DNA of 64,000 nt from Bedellia somnulentella (Eukaryota; Arthropoda; Insecta; Lepidoptera; Bedelliidae), in assembly GCA_963576735.1 (NCBI GenBank), contig CAUYWD010000341.1, forward strand, positions 1 to 64,000, given 5' to 3'. A program made the position numbers and the translations under genes. Below the pieces are notes generated by a model. The model saw only the letters and a program-made list of their open reading frames with translations, was not told the DNA's origin and searched no databases. Below are positions 11,989 to 24,592 of the stretch, piece by piece; position 1 is the stretch's first letter; each line of letters begins with the position of its first letter.

Positions 11989-13388
11989 CACACATCAAAA
12001 GTGTCTAGGGATCAACATATACTTTTGGAATAACTTTTCTCCTGATTAATATTTATTTAAAAATTTTCTTTATGGATTCATCAAATAAAGTGTTTTCGTT
12101 TGTCTACAGTAACCATAAGCCAAGTCACCTTTCCCTTAATAAAGAAATTTGCCATTTTCCTTATAAAAGGATTTTTGACATTTGAACCACTAACATTAAA
12201 GTTCGAAAAAAGGACTGTAATAACAGTTTTCTTTAAAATGTAATCGCGTAACTTAATCAATTAATAATCCGTGTTTCTACCGCGAACACTAACAACACAA
12301 GAACATTGGTTTGGCATACTCAAAATGAGTTCATCCAAATCACGCTGTGGAATGGCCGCCCATGTCCGTTGCAACAACAAAAAAAGGTCTTCTTGCGACT
12401 GGATACCCTCCATATTCGACAGAGCTCTTTCCTGTAGCATATCCCATGCATGCACAATCGGGTTCAAGTCTGGCGACTGAGCAGGCCAGGGCAGGACATT
12501 GATGTTAGCTGCGGCGAGAGTCTGTCTTACAACTCTTGCTCGTGCATTATAATGCATTAACTGAAATAAGGGACCGATTTGAACTTGTAAAGGAACGATG
12601 ACGTCTGATACAATCGTCTCAGCATAAATTTGAGCGTTGAGGTTGCCTCTGATCCAAATCAATTCAGTTCTTCCGCCGATCCAAATACCCGCCCATACCA
12701 TGATGGTTCCACCACTATAAAAATGGTCTTTAATCGCTGTTGGCGATAAGTACGTCTAAGTCTAATATACGTCTTGTGTCCGGTCTGATACAAAACGAGA
12801 CTCATCAGAAAAACACACGAAACGCCGTTGTTCTTCTGCCCAATTTCTGTGTTCAAGAGCCGATTGATATCGAATCCTACGATTGTGTATTGCTATAGGT
12901 GGTACCCGTAGCGGTCTTCGGGAATAAAGAATTACTTCATGCAAGCGGTTTCTGATCGTTTGGTCGCTAATCAAGTTCCCCTCAAGAGCGATGAAGGCGG
13001 CTTACATCAATGGGGTTATTTTTGGAGCTCTTCTAGCTGAGATTTGAATGTATCGGTCTTCTTCTTATCTCCATGGCGCTCAGCCATGGTACCAGTGCTT
13101 CGGTAACGTATCAAAAGTCGACTGATAACTCTGACTTATATTCAGAGCTAAAGCCACAGTATGTTGCCGAGAACCAGCTTATATCATTCCCACGGCGCTG
13201 AGCATTTCTTCCCTGCTTAATTGACGTTGCCGCTCCATAATAACACATAGTTCCTGTTTCAAATTATGAAATGCACCAAAAAAGGATCCATATAAATTTA
13301 TAAAATCATAAATTTATTACAAAGCCACATCTCAATCTCAAGAAATCCGCATAAAAATGCTTGATCCCTAGACACTTTGATGTGTGTG
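11989..13388 (-). mobile_element. Tc1-like DNA transposon, complete ends
   Basis: Inverted ends of about 27 bases: left begins CACACATCAAAAGTGTCTAG and right, read inward, CACACACATCAAAGTGTCTA; both continue GGGATCAA. TA dinucleotides at 11987-11988 and 13389-13390 fit the Tc1/mariner target duplication. The length of 1.4 kb is normal for the group. The single transposase gene inside is on the minus strand and is broken. Confidence 0.85.
12261..13238 (-). pseudogene. Tc1-like transposase, inactive
   Basis: DDE transposase of the Tc1 group. The likely start is the ATG at 13238-13236, which opens with a MERQRQLSREEM-like reading typical of the family. The frame is lost and regained several times (pieces at 12762-12974, 12659-12856 and 12261-12701). 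The last piece carries the C-terminal catalytic block with VLPWPAQSPDLNP intact. Two catalytic positions are changed: the 'HDNA' motif reads HYNA (Asp to Tyr), and in 'DLNPIEH.WD' the Glu reads Val (DLNPIVHAWD). With frameshifts and two of three catalytic acids gone the protein cannot work. Strong identification, function certainly lost. Confidence 0.88.
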
Positions 13389-13458
13389 TAATCTTGAATA
13401 TGCTCCAACTATAAATCTTAAAGAGTTATAAATTGATAACTTTTTAGCGATATGATAA

Positions 13459-13798
13459 TTAACGACATGATAGTACAATGGGTAGAACACCCGCCCAGAA
13501 ACATATAGGCGTGATTTCAAATCCCGGGTTGGGCTTACACCAATATTTCTTTTTTATTATTTTGTTTTCCTTACATCTGTGAACATCTGTTATTGGCCTT
13601 AATTGATTTCTATTATTAACTGTGTTTTATTACTTACGTTCCTAATAAATAGGCCTGCCCCCTATCACGTGAGTACACTATCTAAGCAAAACGTGGGTAC
13701 CTACTTTGGACACTAGGTGGCGCTGTCACTTGTTGTTAAGAAGTATTGAAACCTCTGCCTACCCCTTCGGGCGTAAACGGCGTGAATGTTTATGTTTT
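13459..13798 (+). repeat. SINE-B copy, near full length
   Basis: tRNA-like head from 'acatgatagtacaatgggta' (box A region) to 'atttcaaatcccgggt' (box B). The middle is shortened and partly replaced around 13540-13640. The 3' block 'cctaccccttcgggcg' and the start of the ATGTT tail are present. Confidence 0.8.
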
Positions 13799-13924
13799 TA
13801 GCCACGTCTGGAATTTAAGTGAGGAATACTCCGTATCTCACCGAACCAATACGTAAAAAAGCTTAATACGGTCACGACACCTTCGGGAAGAAATTCAATA
13901 GTTGTTACATGAATCTTACAATAT

Positions 13925-14010
13925 TCATAGTTTTATTTACCCCGCAGCAAGAATCGAACCCGTAACATCTGGACGCACTAGCCAGCATTCTAACCACCAT
14001 CGTTTTGCAT
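13925..14010 (-). repeat. tRNA-like SINE head
   Basis: Minus-strand read has a box-A-like 'ggtggttagaatgctggcta' and a box B 'ggttcgattcttgc' about 30 bases downstream. It may be a SINE fragment; a functional tRNA is unlikely because no acceptor stem pairs. Confidence 0.4.
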
Positions 14011-15148
14011 TGTTCGTCTTTTTGTAATGGAATTGTAAAACACCACTACAAAAACCTTTTATATTTCTTTAGTTTTAAACGCACAAATATAAATACGTTT
14101 ATTGTATGATAAGAAATTTCCGGAACTCTTTCTAGTTAACAATAATAACAATGAATCAACCACGATAACTCGCAAACATGTTCTTCCCTCACCCCCAGAT
14201 CTTAAACCCTTAAAACCTCAAAACAAGGAGGGGAGTAATGTCGTTAACTTGTTAAAGTCGCTATAAATTACTGAGATAAGATCGCCAACCCAAGTAGTTG
14301 TTTTAAAAATGTTGCGTTTTCAGTTCATAAATATGCTTTATTATTGAATGAAGCTATTTCACCGCTGATGTAGTTATAATTAACTTTTTTCATTGATACT
14401 TTTGATAAGACTGGTGAACGAATGAAGATTGAACCAGATGACAAATTATCATAGTTTTAAGAGCGTTATAATATTTATTAAATATATATATATATAAATT
14501 TTATTTAAATAACAACATAATGTAGCTAATGGTAATAAAAAATATATCGGTAGTTACGTTTATTTTTCATTTTATTTGGTCGTTTCTTTTATAACTTATT
14601 TTTTAATTGTTTTTTTACTCAAAAGTTTTTTTGTTAATAAAGTTATTTTCGCCGTTATAGTATATGGACTTTAATATTTTAGAAACAAAACACTAATAAC
14701 ACCTCTTTGAAAAACAAAAACAAGTTGAAGTAAATATTTATAACGGACAAATGATGGCTAAAACCCGATTACAGAGAAGATTGTTACAGGAAGTTTTTAT
14801 AAGAAGATATGCTTTTACGTCGAACGCCAACATCTTAAAGTTGGTCCTAGATTATTTCTTAGTAGGTTTCATGAAAGTGACTGTGGGCGGCAAAAACACT
14901 TTATCTGAATAATTCAAGAGTGTAAAAAAGAAAACATAGTATTATTCTAAAACACTTTTGATGATTATCTTATATACTCTTACTATTTACTTTTATAATT
15001 ATAATTGGGGCTAAAATTTAAAAAAGAAACCTGGGAGAGAATAAAGCAAGTCAATAAATTAAAACATAATGCTACATGTACCAACCACACGTTTAACAAA
15101 TTAATAGGTGCACCAGTCACGCAGGTTGAGTTTTTTTTTTTCTAACTT
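14011..15148. other. No gene or recognised repeat
   Basis: AT-rich, with a short (TA)n run at about 14481-14496. No coding frame of interest. Confidence 0.5.
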
Positions 15149-15149
15149 G

Positions 15150-15404
15150 ACATACATACATACATATATACTCACGGCTATTAATCCCTTAACGGGGTAG
15201 CCAGAGCTTTGGAATTAGAAATTCCTCAGCCACCTTTGGAAGTTGATTGGGGAAAAGATGGAAATAATAAATGTTTTTGGTGACGGGTCTCCTACCACAT
15301 CGACCAAAAATCACTTAAAAAGCCCCTATACCCTTAGTCGCCTCTTACGATCACCCACGGGTAGAAATGGGGTAGTGTTATTCTAAGCCGACACTACACG
15401 GCAA
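15150..15404 (-). repeat. SINE-A copy, near full length
   Basis: Full minus-strand copy with a (GTAT)n tail at 15150-15170. It belongs to the subfamily with 'ttccaaagctctggctac' and 'aatcaacttcc', shared with 22050 and 44905. Confidence 0.85.
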
Positions 15405-15597
15405 AAACTTGAGTTATTGTAGAAAAGCGTTTGAGTTTAAAGATGAATATAGTTCACCTAAACCACATTAACTAATATTGTTGCATATAGTATGCAACCG
15501 TCCAAAAGAAGTCAAAAGGTAAACACACGACTATTAACTCCCTCGAACTTTGTAAGGTCAACGAATAATTCACAGCAATTTTACTCAAACTCAAACG

Positions 15598-15900
15598 CTC
15601 CTGGTGTATATCTCTGAAGGGTTGGCAGAGGTACTAATGCTTTTGAAAATAACGTGAAATTGTCGCCTGGTATTCATAGTTCCCACGTATTGCTTAGACA
15701 GTGTACTCATGTGTTACGATTATGAGGCAAGCCAATCGCCGTTTTTTTTATTACGTATAATGTATAAGTCACATGACTAAGCACAATTTAGCCATGTGGG
15801 TTTCCTCGCGATGTTTTCTATAAATCATCCACATATGACGTTAGAAAAAACTAATAGGTTTAGACCTGACCCGTGATTTGAACTCACGCCTGTCAGCATA
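15598..15900 (-). repeat. SINE-B copy, diverged
   Basis: Body and 3' block recognisable (minus-strand 'tctgccaacccttcagagat' end at 15600-15625). The head is partly preserved near 15870-15900, and the E-boxes have decayed. It lies directly beside a SINE-C copy. Confidence 0.7.
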
Positions 15901-15914
15901 ATACCCAATAAGCA

Positions 15915-16040
15915 ATAATGGTTTATTACTAATAAATAAAAAATAAGGGAAAGAAAAATTTCGACACAGGCGAGAATCGAACCCGCAACCTCTGGTATAC
16001 GCCCCCGTCGTCGCTCTGCCATTGAGGTACTGTGCCAATG
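15915..16040 (-). repeat. SINE-C: tRNA-headed SINE with AT-rich tail
   Basis: On the minus strand it starts with 'ggcacagtacctcaatggca' (box A region), then box B 'ggttcgattctcgcc' near 15975. It ends in a short tail 'gaaatttttctttccctta' and 'tttatttattagtaataaa'. The same tail occurs twice, head to head, in the palindrome at 37853-37944. Confidence 0.65.
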
Positions 16041-17589
16041 GCTGCCAGTGCGAAATTCTTCTATTGTAATTAAATTTGTTTATTTTTACACTTTTAAGTA
16101 GTGTTTGCATTCCCTCATCACTCAATAAACCTTACATCTTGATCGTAAATATTGTATTTCCGTTATATAAGTTTTCCTCATTTCTATTTTAATCTATTGT
16201 ATTCAACTTTTTTGAAATCCACCAGACAGCTTGTTAGGTGAGCTGAAGGAACGAAATGGATTTGAATGGGCGCGTATATGCACCAAGTTTTACCCTAAGA
16301 GGCGGATTTCACGATAATGGCCTCTTATCGAGGCCAATCTCGGTTTTCTGTCGAAATTTCTTTCGTAGGCGTACAATTAGCCGTGATAGCTTTTCGTACC
16401 ACGTCATGCTTGCGAGGCATATTGTAAGTTTCTAGTTAAGCTGGATTATTTTTGTGGAATCGTTAATTATATAATTGGTCTAATTGCTTATAGGAAAAAC
16501 TAATTTTGAGCGGTGAAACTCAGCTAGCGAGGTGATAGCTCAGTGGAAATAATACGTCTTTTCTCAACCCATTCTTAACAGTAGTGGAATCAAAAATTAT
16601 TGAAATATGATCATAATGTTAGTGTTTAGGTGTTTGGAATGATGTAGTACTCCAACTGTTTCAATACGAATTGGGTAGATTAAACATATATATCCCTGCG
16701 CTATCTTTTATACGACAAATTACGCTTAAGTTATTGAAGTACAGCTAGTGGTTAGCCACCTATTGGACTTTTACGGATAATATACCTTTTATAAAAGATA
16801 TTTTGGGTATTGTAAAATATGTATTTTTTTTCTTTACATATTGTGTAATGTAGCCTTCTTAAATAAACCTTTTTCTCTGCGTTGTTGTTTAAGGGTCATG
16901 TTATCAATCTTTAAAAAACAATTGGTTCAGATTTAGAATCAATCACGAGGGAACAATTTTAAAAAGCTATTTAACCTCTCTATTTCTATCTCTTTCGTAA
17001 CCCGAAATATTTTTTTCGTCTCGTACAATGCACGCAAGAGGAAACCAAGAGACTACAAAAAAATACTTTCGATAGATGAAAAATCGTTAAGAATAATTTA
17101 TATAGAAAGAAATTTTAAGATAAACAAATAACAATAAAATAAACTGAAATGGTTTTGAGCGAATTCGGTTTTAAACCCTAAACGCAAGAAAGCATAAGAT
17201 AGAATTTGTTGACAGATTGTGACCAAAGTTTAATTACAGTTTAAATTAAAACTGTCATTCAATGCTAAAATGCTGGTCACACATGAATGATTTCGAATAT
17301 GATTTGAATATTGAAACAGTTTGAGGTTGTATTATACCAGTAATTAATGTACATACACTTATTTTTAAAATTATTTACAGTTTATATTTTACACGCCAAC
17401 ACCTGCAAGTAATTTTGACACGTCATGTCATGTGATGTCAGTCATGTTATGTGATTTTTTAACGTTTTATGATATAACTGGTAACTAAGGATATTCGAAG
17501 TGTTGGTTATGCAGTTTAAAAAACCAAAACGGTGGTTTTTAATCTAAATATCAATAATTTTGAAGCTACAGTTTCTCTTTTTAACACAC
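16041..17589. other. No supported gene; one SINE-B head scrap
   Basis: Mostly AT-rich. At about 16525-16560 the words 'gaggtgatagctcagtgga' match a SINE-B head (box A) without the rest. Nothing else is assigned. Confidence 0.5.
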
Positions 17590-17915
17590 TTTTATTAGGT
17601 CGACCTTTATGTATGTAACTATGTAATCAAATATAAGAAAAATAATTGAACCATATTCTTAAGGTCGAACCGTCATGAAAATTAACTGTTATACGTCATT
17701 TGGATGACATTAGAATAAAATGGTATAGTCAAGCTGATCTGATGATGGAGCTGGAAGATATGAACTGGAACTTCATGATGGACGATCGTATCACAGCCGT
17801 GTTTGGACTTGTTAAAAAGGTCTTAACTTTAATAAAAGAATGTGAATTTAAAAAGCCTTCGTATATATGCATCACACAACTGAAAATAAACGAACGACTT
17901 ACGCATTTATAAGCC
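17590..17915 (+). other. Unassigned repeat-like or coding-like stretch
   Basis: Contains a 70-codon open frame (17700-17912) that is GC-richer than its surroundings and begins within 'cgtcatttggatgacattag'. No domain is recognised and no splice or promoter context supports a gene. It may be a piece of an old mobile element. Confidence 0.3.
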
Positions 17916-18034
17916 ACAAACAATTTTGTAGAAAGTCACAAGAACGAGTATAGAGGGATAATTCTGCATTGTAACGCATAAAATTAATATTTGAAGAGAT
18001 TTTTTCCGATTCCGATTTCCGAAGAAAATTATTA

Positions 18035-18268
18035 GTGGAAGATAATGTTAGTAGAGGACGACCGCGGAGGCCACATATCGACCCAATAGAGAGTGTGTTC
18101 AAAAATTTAGGGGACTGAAGTATGAAGAATAGAAGAGAATGTATGAAAAAATATAAGGATGCAAACAAAGCTAGAGAGGTTTGCCTGGATTGTAGAACGT
18201 GGTAATCGATTGGTTCTGCCTATCCCAATGGAAAATAATGGTGTGAGTATATGAATGTATGCATGTTA
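18035..18268 (+). pseudogene. RTE-like LINE 3' fragment
   Basis: Follows the RTE end: 'gttagtagaggacgaccgcg', 'tatgaagaatagaagagaat', 'gctagagaggtttgcctgga', then 'ggtgtgagtatatgaatgta' and a short (ATGT) tail. Several small deletions. Confidence 0.7.
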
Positions 18269-18337
18269 TTATTACAAACGAACACATACTTGGATTCCAT
18301 ATACCTGATTAGTACGAATGTAATTTTCTTTGCGATA

Positions 18338-18608
18338 CATACATACATATACTCACGGCTATAAATCCCTAGAAGGGGTAGCCAGAGCTAAGGAATTTGA
18401 AATTCCTCAGCCACTTTTGGAAGTTGCGTGGATAAGAGATGGTAAAATAAAGGTTGTTGGTGCCATCACCAATGTCTCCAACCGCATCGGCCAAAAATCC
18501 CTTAAAAGCCCCAATACCGTTAGTCGCCTCTTACGTACACCCACCGGAAGAAATGGGGTAGTGCTATTCTAAGCCGACACTACACAGCAGTCTAAGCCGA
18601 CACTACAC
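18338..18608 (-). repeat. SINE-A copy with duplicated 5' end
   Basis: Near full-length minus-strand copy. Its 5' terminal unit 'tctaagccgacactacac' (plus-strand reading) is present twice in tandem at about 18569-18608. Confidence 0.85.
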
Positions 18609-19616
18609 ATCTTTGCGATACTGCGTAATATAAAATTTATTAATCTTAGGCCTAATACACAAAACGATATGTAACAAAACAATGATAAAATACAAGTACA
18701 CTGACGCCATAATAGGTCGAACCTGAGCAATATCAGTTTTAAGTCGTTCCTAGGGCATAATCAAACAGAATTAACCTAATATTTCTTAAATTGATTTGTA
18801 ATAACCATCCACCTAAAAAAAATTCGACTACGTATTCGTACTATAGACAAACATGATGAAACTATGAAGAAATCGTTTTTATGATAAAAAAAGAAGGAAG
18901 GAAAAAAATATGCATAACATTTTACTTTGAATTAACAGGGGTTAGAAAATATTTTGCATGATATATTACGATAAAATGATGAAATATACAAAAACAGTTG
19001 ATTCTGAAAGTAAAAATATCTGTTTAACATGTTATAGTCGTGAGGCAAGTTAATTAATAAGGGACGTCACACTTAGATAGATTTTAAATCGATTCGAAGT
19101 GTAAAAAGTTATTTTAGAAAATACTTGATAATATTTTTCTAGTAAATCATATCGCTTATGGCCGGTGCTCAAATGTATATTATATTGAAGTTGGGACCGC
19201 GCCAAATGTGGATTTTAAATCTACTAGTGCTTACCCTGTGTGAGACACTGCAAACTTAGGAGTTTTATATATTGAACCTTATTTTTAATAAAATATTCGA
19301 AACAGTGGCGCATTTGGTCACGTTTTTCGAAAATTATAGTTAATATCTTATGTATAGATATATTAACCATTGTGTCCGATACATAGATATATCCGATAGA
19401 TATATCAAACAGGATACGAGACTATGCGTTTTATATCAATTTAGTTTCCATCGGAATCAATAAAACGTACTCCATATCTTGAAATTTAACAATTGGTATA
19501 CTAATTCTTCAAACAATCTTCATCATCGTGCTTTGTTTGGTCCGGGTAAAATTGTAAGGTGTAAATTTATCATGCTAACTTAAATTATTTTTTTTGTTGG
19601 ATTTCAATTTAAAATT
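18609..19616. other. No gene or recognised repeat
   Basis: AT-rich. A run of 'gatatatc'-like words lies at 19355-19410. No coding frame. Confidence 0.5.
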
Positions 19617-19920
19617 ACAGACTTGATAGTTTAGTGGTAACACCACCGCCTCTCATGCAAATACGTTTACGTGAGTTCAAATCCACAGCCAGGCCTACAC
19701 AAATGAGGTGAACGTGTGGTTATTTTTTTAAGCTGGCTAGTGGTAAAGAAGAACATTATACGAAAACTCACAAAGCTGAGTTTAACTTAGTCAAGTAAAA
19801 GTGTATCCGTGCAAAAAATAGGCCTGTCCCTTTCACCTGGATGTACCGTCTAAACAAAACATGTGTATCCTGTACAACAGATGATAATGATATTATTATA
19901 TGTCATGTGCTTTTCAGAAG
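19617..19920 (+). repeat. SINE-B relative with a different tRNA head
   Basis: Head 'ttgatagtttagtggtaaca' and box B 'gagttcaaatccacagcc', then the SINE-B body ('tgtggttattttttaagctg', 'ataggcctgtccctttcacc'). The head differs from other SINE-B copies, so it may be a related subfamily. Confidence 0.65.
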
Positions 19921-20021
19921 AATGCGTCTCACCCACTCTTTCTGTGTTTTACAAAGTGATCGTTGAGTTAATATAAAAAGTTTCTAAATATGCAGCATAT
20001 AGTAGTTGCTTATGATAAAAA

Positions 20022-20268
20022 GTACATACATACATACATACATATACTTACGGCTATAAATCCCTAGAAGGGGTAGCCATTAGAAATTCCTTAGCCACTT
20101 TTGGAAAGTTTAGTGGGGAGAAGATGATAAAATAAAGTTTGTTGGTGATGGGTCTCCAACCGCATCGCCCAAAAATCCCTTATAGCCCCAATACCGTTAG
20201 TCGCCTCGTACGTACACCCACCGGAATAAATGGGGTAGTGCTCTATTCTAAGCCGGCACTACACACCA
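20022..20268 (-). repeat. SINE-A copy
   Basis: Minus-strand copy with a long (GTAT)n tail at 20022-20045 and a short internal deletion at the 'agccagagctaagg' position. Confidence 0.8.
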
Positions 20269-21224
20269 GATAAAAAGTCATAACAAAATTGAACAGTTAC
20301 TAACACATAATATGAGGCATGTGCAAACAATAAATGTTAACGGCAGCTTTTAACTCTAGTTGATAATGAGTATACAAAACTGAAATAAATTTCTTTCAAG
20401 TGAAGTTAAATAGGTTATTTAATTATTTTCAAATAGTAAATTCAACCCATAAATATACACGTCAAGTGCAATTTCGAATCTCATGAATACATTTAAAATC
20501 GTTTAATCGGATATGTAGGAAATTACTGTGAAGCTTACTCGCGTGACTGAAATATGAATTCGTCGTGTTTTTACATACACGAATGCAATGCCGATTGTTT
20601 TTAAATATCGACTTTCATACATTCCAGCTTGTTAATATAATAAGTGTTGTGGAGTGTATGTGTGTGGTAAAACTGAATTTACGTATATTTAAATTAAATT
20701 CATATCTTAAAAGCATTAAAATAAGGTCATTACTTGAAGATAGTTGATTCATTCGCATGTATGATTATGACATAAGGAGAAACAAAAAAGTGTATAAGTA
20801 TCTTGTTATATATGTTGACAACTTTTCTTGTTATTCATTATTTCCAAATTGATTAATATTAACGAATTTAAAAAAGCTAATGACTACATAAAAACTAACG
20901 GTTATTAATACCAAAAAGGGGTAGCGAGAGCTTCAGCACCCACAGAAAGGAATAGGATTATGGGAGATATTCTAAACCTAAAACTCATGGCTCTATCGAC
21001 AAAACAATTGTATAATTTTGATGAAAAATCAAGAGGATACCTAGCTTAAAAGTAAAAAATGCCTAACAAACTGTCCATAATCAAGCTTTAGTGAATATTC
21101 TTGGCTTTAAGCGAGTGTCAAATGCTCCTTGTAAATGACCTTACCTCATCTGCTGTCTGTAAAAAAAAATCCCGTCAAAATTACTTTAGCTGTTGCATAG
21201 ATTAGAACAGCATCATTACTAAAA
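20269..21224. other. No supported gene
   Basis: AT-rich. At about 20905-20935 'accaaaaaggggtagcgaga' resembles the 3' end of a SINE-A copy on the minus strand. The 60-codon frame 20565-20747 has no support. Confidence 0.45.
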
Positions 21225-21545
21225 CTCAAACGTTCTCGCCGTATACGGCACGACATAGGTACTAATACTTCTGAACATCTTCGTCGTCGTCGTGTTCTGA
21301 GTACCGCCGTTTTGATTGGATATTGTACTCACGTGATAAGGGGCAGGCCGTTCGCAGTTTTATTTGAATACACTGTCACTATAGCCAATACAACAAAGCC
21401 AAGTAGATTTCCTCACAATGATTTCCCTCATAGTTTACAACTAGACTTTAGAAAAAACAAATTGGTGTAGACCTAATCCCGGATTTGAACTCTTGTCGTC
21501 TGCACGATGAGCGGTGTTGTGCCCTCTGAACTATCACGGTTGCTA
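21225..21545 (-). repeat. SINE-B copy, tail end diverged
   Basis: Head on the minus strand near 21545-21480 ('accgtgatagttcagagggc', box B 'gagttcaaatccggg') followed by the usual body; the 3' block around 21235-21260 is diverged. Confidence 0.75.
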
Positions 21546-22049
21546 TCACTAATACGCTTATATGCATTTAATATTACAAAAAACTTATGTCTATAAATAA
21601 AATATCATACTAAACATACTACCAAGCTTACCTTATTTTCTATGGCCATTAAAATAAAAATTTATCGTTCATATTAACTAATAATTTACTCAAACTAGAA
21701 CATGTCGTGTTACATTGAAATACTCTGAGAATTTCTTACAATTCTCAAGCAGTCGTTAGCTAAATGAAGTCATTTGGTATTCCTTTTTTACTGAGAATTT
21801 GCATTTTTCTTTTCCACTGAAGCCATTATATGTTTACACTTTTTTTAAAACCTGAATGCATAGTTTTTTTAGAAAAAGAAATAGTAATAACCAATTAGTT
21901 TGCTACTAACCCATGTTTTGACTTATGTTACACGGTTTAAAAATTCACTACATAAATGATGAACAAAGATAACACCTATGATTGTCCATGCATACTTATA
22001 TAAGTTCTTTTTGAGGTAGGTAATACCTATATTTAATAGATAGAATTTT

Positions 22050-22205
22050 GGGCAATGTGGTTGGAGACCCGTCACCAAAAACATTAATTATTACCATCTT
22101 TTCCCCAATCAACTTCCAAAGGTGGCTGAGGAATTTCTCATTCCAAAGCTCTGGCTACCCCGTTAAGGGATTTATAGCCTTGAGTATATGTATATATGTA
22201 CGTAT
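22050..22205 (+). repeat. SINE-A copy, 3' two thirds
   Basis: Starts at 'gggcaatgtggttggagacc' and ends with 'atagccttgagtatatgtat' plus tail; same subfamily as 15150-15404. Confidence 0.8.
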
Positions 22206-22277
22206 GTAAAATCTAGATAAATACTTTTTGTGTATTATTAACATTCATTTATCTTATAAAACTCTCATCTCAAACTT

Positions 22278-22400
22278 TCATGCCGCTTATGGCCAAATGG
22301 GTCGGTAGAGGTACTAATACTACTGAACACCACGTGACATTGTCGTGGACAGTGTACTTACGTGATAGAGTGCAGAACTATCACCGTTTTGTTAGACATC
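22278..22400 (-). repeat. SINE-B copy, 3' fragment
   Basis: Minus-strand 3' half with internal deletion; 'gaacaccacgtgacattgtc' keeps a CACGTG. Confidence 0.65.
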
Positions 22401-22517
22401 TTATTGAACATGCCCGTTTGTTCATGTCTACTTAATGTATCCAAAATTACATACCCTGCGTCACTCATATTTTAACGTAATGGTTTTTACCGGATCACAA
22501 GTTATATTTCAAGGAGT

Positions 22518-22770
22518 TTGCTGTGTAGTGTCGGCTTAGAATAGCACTACCCCATTTCTTCCGGTGGGTGTTCGTAAAAGGCGACTAACGGTATTGGGGC
22601 TTTTTAGGGGATTTTTCGGGCGATGCGGTTGGAGACCCATCACCAACAACCTTTATTTTACCATCTTTTCCCCAAGCAACTTCCAAAAGTGTCTGAAGTA
22701 TTTCTAATTCCTTAGCTCTGGCTACCCCTTCTAGGGATTTATAGTCGTGAGTATATGTATGTATGTATAT
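22518..22770 (+). repeat. SINE-A copy, full length
   Basis: Begins 'tgctgtgtagtgtcggctta' and ends 'atagtcgtgagtatatgtat' plus (GTAT)n. One of the clearest examples for defining the family's limits; an RTE 3' fragment follows at once. Confidence 0.9.
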
Positions 22771-22774
22771 TTGA

Positions 22775-22935
22775 GACTATGGAGAAGACATCTCGATCAA
22801 ATAGAGAATAAATGAAAATGGCAGGAGTCCAAAGTTTGAAGCATAAAAGCGCTTTTATGAAAATAATGATAATTGCAATTAAAGCTAAAGATACAATTTC
22901 TATTGATAGTCTCTGCCTACCCCAATGGGAACTAA
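22775..22935 (+). pseudogene. RTE-like LINE 3' fragment
   Basis: Short diverged copy: 'gcaggagtccaaagtttgaa', 'agctaaagatacaatttcta', and 'tctctgcctaccccaatggg'; tail absent. Confidence 0.6.
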
Positions 22936-23047
22936 CTACATACTACTTAACCCAACAATCAAGTGTGATACAAAAAATATATTAAATAAATATAATCTTC
23001 TGATTTATTCATAGTATCGATAATTTAGCTTATACATACATATATAA

Positions 23048-23298
23048 TGCTGTGTAGTGTCGACTTAGAATAGCACTACCCTATTTCTTCCGATGGGTGC
23101 ACGTATGAGCGACTAACCGTATTGGGGCTATTAAGGGATTTTGGGGCAATGCGGTGGGAGACACGTCATCAACAAGCTTTATTTTACCATCTTCTCCACA
23201 CGCAACTTCCAAAAGTGGCTGAGGAATTTATGATTCCTTAGCACTGGCTACCCATTCTAGGGATTTATAGCCGTGAGTACATGTATGTATGTATGTAA
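23048..23298 (+). repeat. SINE-A copy, full length
   Basis: From 'tgctgtgtagtgtcgactta' to 'atagccgtgagtacatgtat' with a (GTAT)n tail. Confidence 0.88.
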
Positions 23299-23395
23299 TT
23301 AAATGCCAATTACAAGCGTTTACAATGGACAGTGGACAATGGACACTCAATTACAGCAATAGTTAAAGTAGAACTCGGGTCACAACTAATGCATA

Positions 23396-23470
23396 TATAC
23401 ATACATACATATACTCACGCCATCAGCTATCATTGAAGTAGGCAGAGAGTATCAATCACCAATTTTTACG
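23396..23470 (-). repeat. RTE-like LINE 3' tail
   Basis: Minus-strand end of the RTE family: (GTAT)n at 23396-23414, then the reverse complement of a 'gcctac...gcgtgagtatatg' end. Only about 75 bases remain. Confidence 0.5.
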
Positions 23471-24160
23471 ATCCTAATTTACCCCAATTTCAGTTTATTT
23501 ATTAATTCAAAATTGAATCAACCGTATTCATAGAATCATAAAAACCACCACTTACAGTTTTGGTGAATCAAATTCATCATTAAATTTGCTTCTGCAGAAA
23601 CTAAGTCTAAAATCAAGCCTTATACAATTCACTATAAATGTATCATATCGATGGTGTAATAAATGACACAGTTTCAAACATTCAGACATCAGACGCTCAA
23701 ACTATAATAAATCAAAACAATAAAGCAGCTGTTTTCAAACTTTACGCGGTTTCGAATGCTTTAGTTCGAATCTGGTTGAACTATTTCAGAGTTTAATACT
23801 CGCCTTTGATTAGAACTGTGTCTATTGTATTCCACGGTTTGTAAATGCAAACTCTTGGAACGTGTTAAGGTATTTCCATGTGGAATACGTTATCTGAAAT
23901 TTAATTTTTCAATTCGAGATTATAAGTAACACTCTTTGGTACGAAATAGTTAACTTCTCTACTACGCTTTGAAACACAAAGAATGCATAGCTTTTTGCTT
24001 AGGTTTTTTTTTAAATACTTAAACATACTACTAAAGAATACAAAATTAAGAATGACATGAGATTGAAAAGTTTATGATACACAAGTTGCAGTTTAAAAAT
24101 ATTAGGTACGCAACAAATAAACAGAAATAAAAGTATCGTTGAAACCCATGTCGTTATTTT
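23471..24160. other. No gene or recognised repeat
   Basis: AT-rich; nothing assigned. Confidence 0.5.
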
Positions 24161-24164
24161 CTTA

Positions 24165-24338
24165 CTATTGCGAGAGTCTGTAGTAAAAAGAGCGCATATG
24201 AATGATGAATGTGGCAGAAGCGAGAGAGTTTTGTCAGGATCGTGCACAGTGGTGATCTATAGTCTTTGCCTACCCCAATGGGAACAGCTGGCGTGAGTAT
24301 AAGTAACTAAATAAGTATATGTATGTATGTATATCTGA
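24165..24338 (+). pseudogene. RTE-like LINE 3' fragment
   Basis: 'gcagaagcgagagagttttg', 'tcaggatcgtgcacagtgg', 'tgcctaccccaatgggaac', then 'tggcgtgagtataagtaact' with a (GTAT) tail. A SINE-A copy starts immediately after the tail. Confidence 0.7.
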
Positions 24339-24339
24339 T

Positions 24340-24592
24340 TGTGCTGTATATAGTGTCGGCTTAGAATAACACTACCCCATTTCTTCCGGTGGGTGTACGT
24401 AAGAGGTGACTAACGGCATTGGGGCTTTTAAGGGATTTTTGGGCGATGTAGTTGGAGACCCATCACCAACAACCTTTATTTCACTATCTTTTCCCAACGC
24501 AACTTCCAAAAGTGGCTGAGGAACTTCAAGTTCCTTAGCTCTGGCTACCGTTTCTAGGGATTTATTGCCGTGAGTATATGAATGTATGTATA
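24340..24592 (+). repeat. SINE-A copy, full length
   Basis: 'tgctgtatatagtgtcggct' to 'attgccgtgagtatatgaat' plus tail; directly downstream of an RTE tail in the same orientation. Confidence 0.88.

Noticed and set aside
15965..16040. Functional tRNA gene
   Set aside because: Boxes A and B are fine, but no pairing acceptor stem is seen and the SINE-C tail follows directly.
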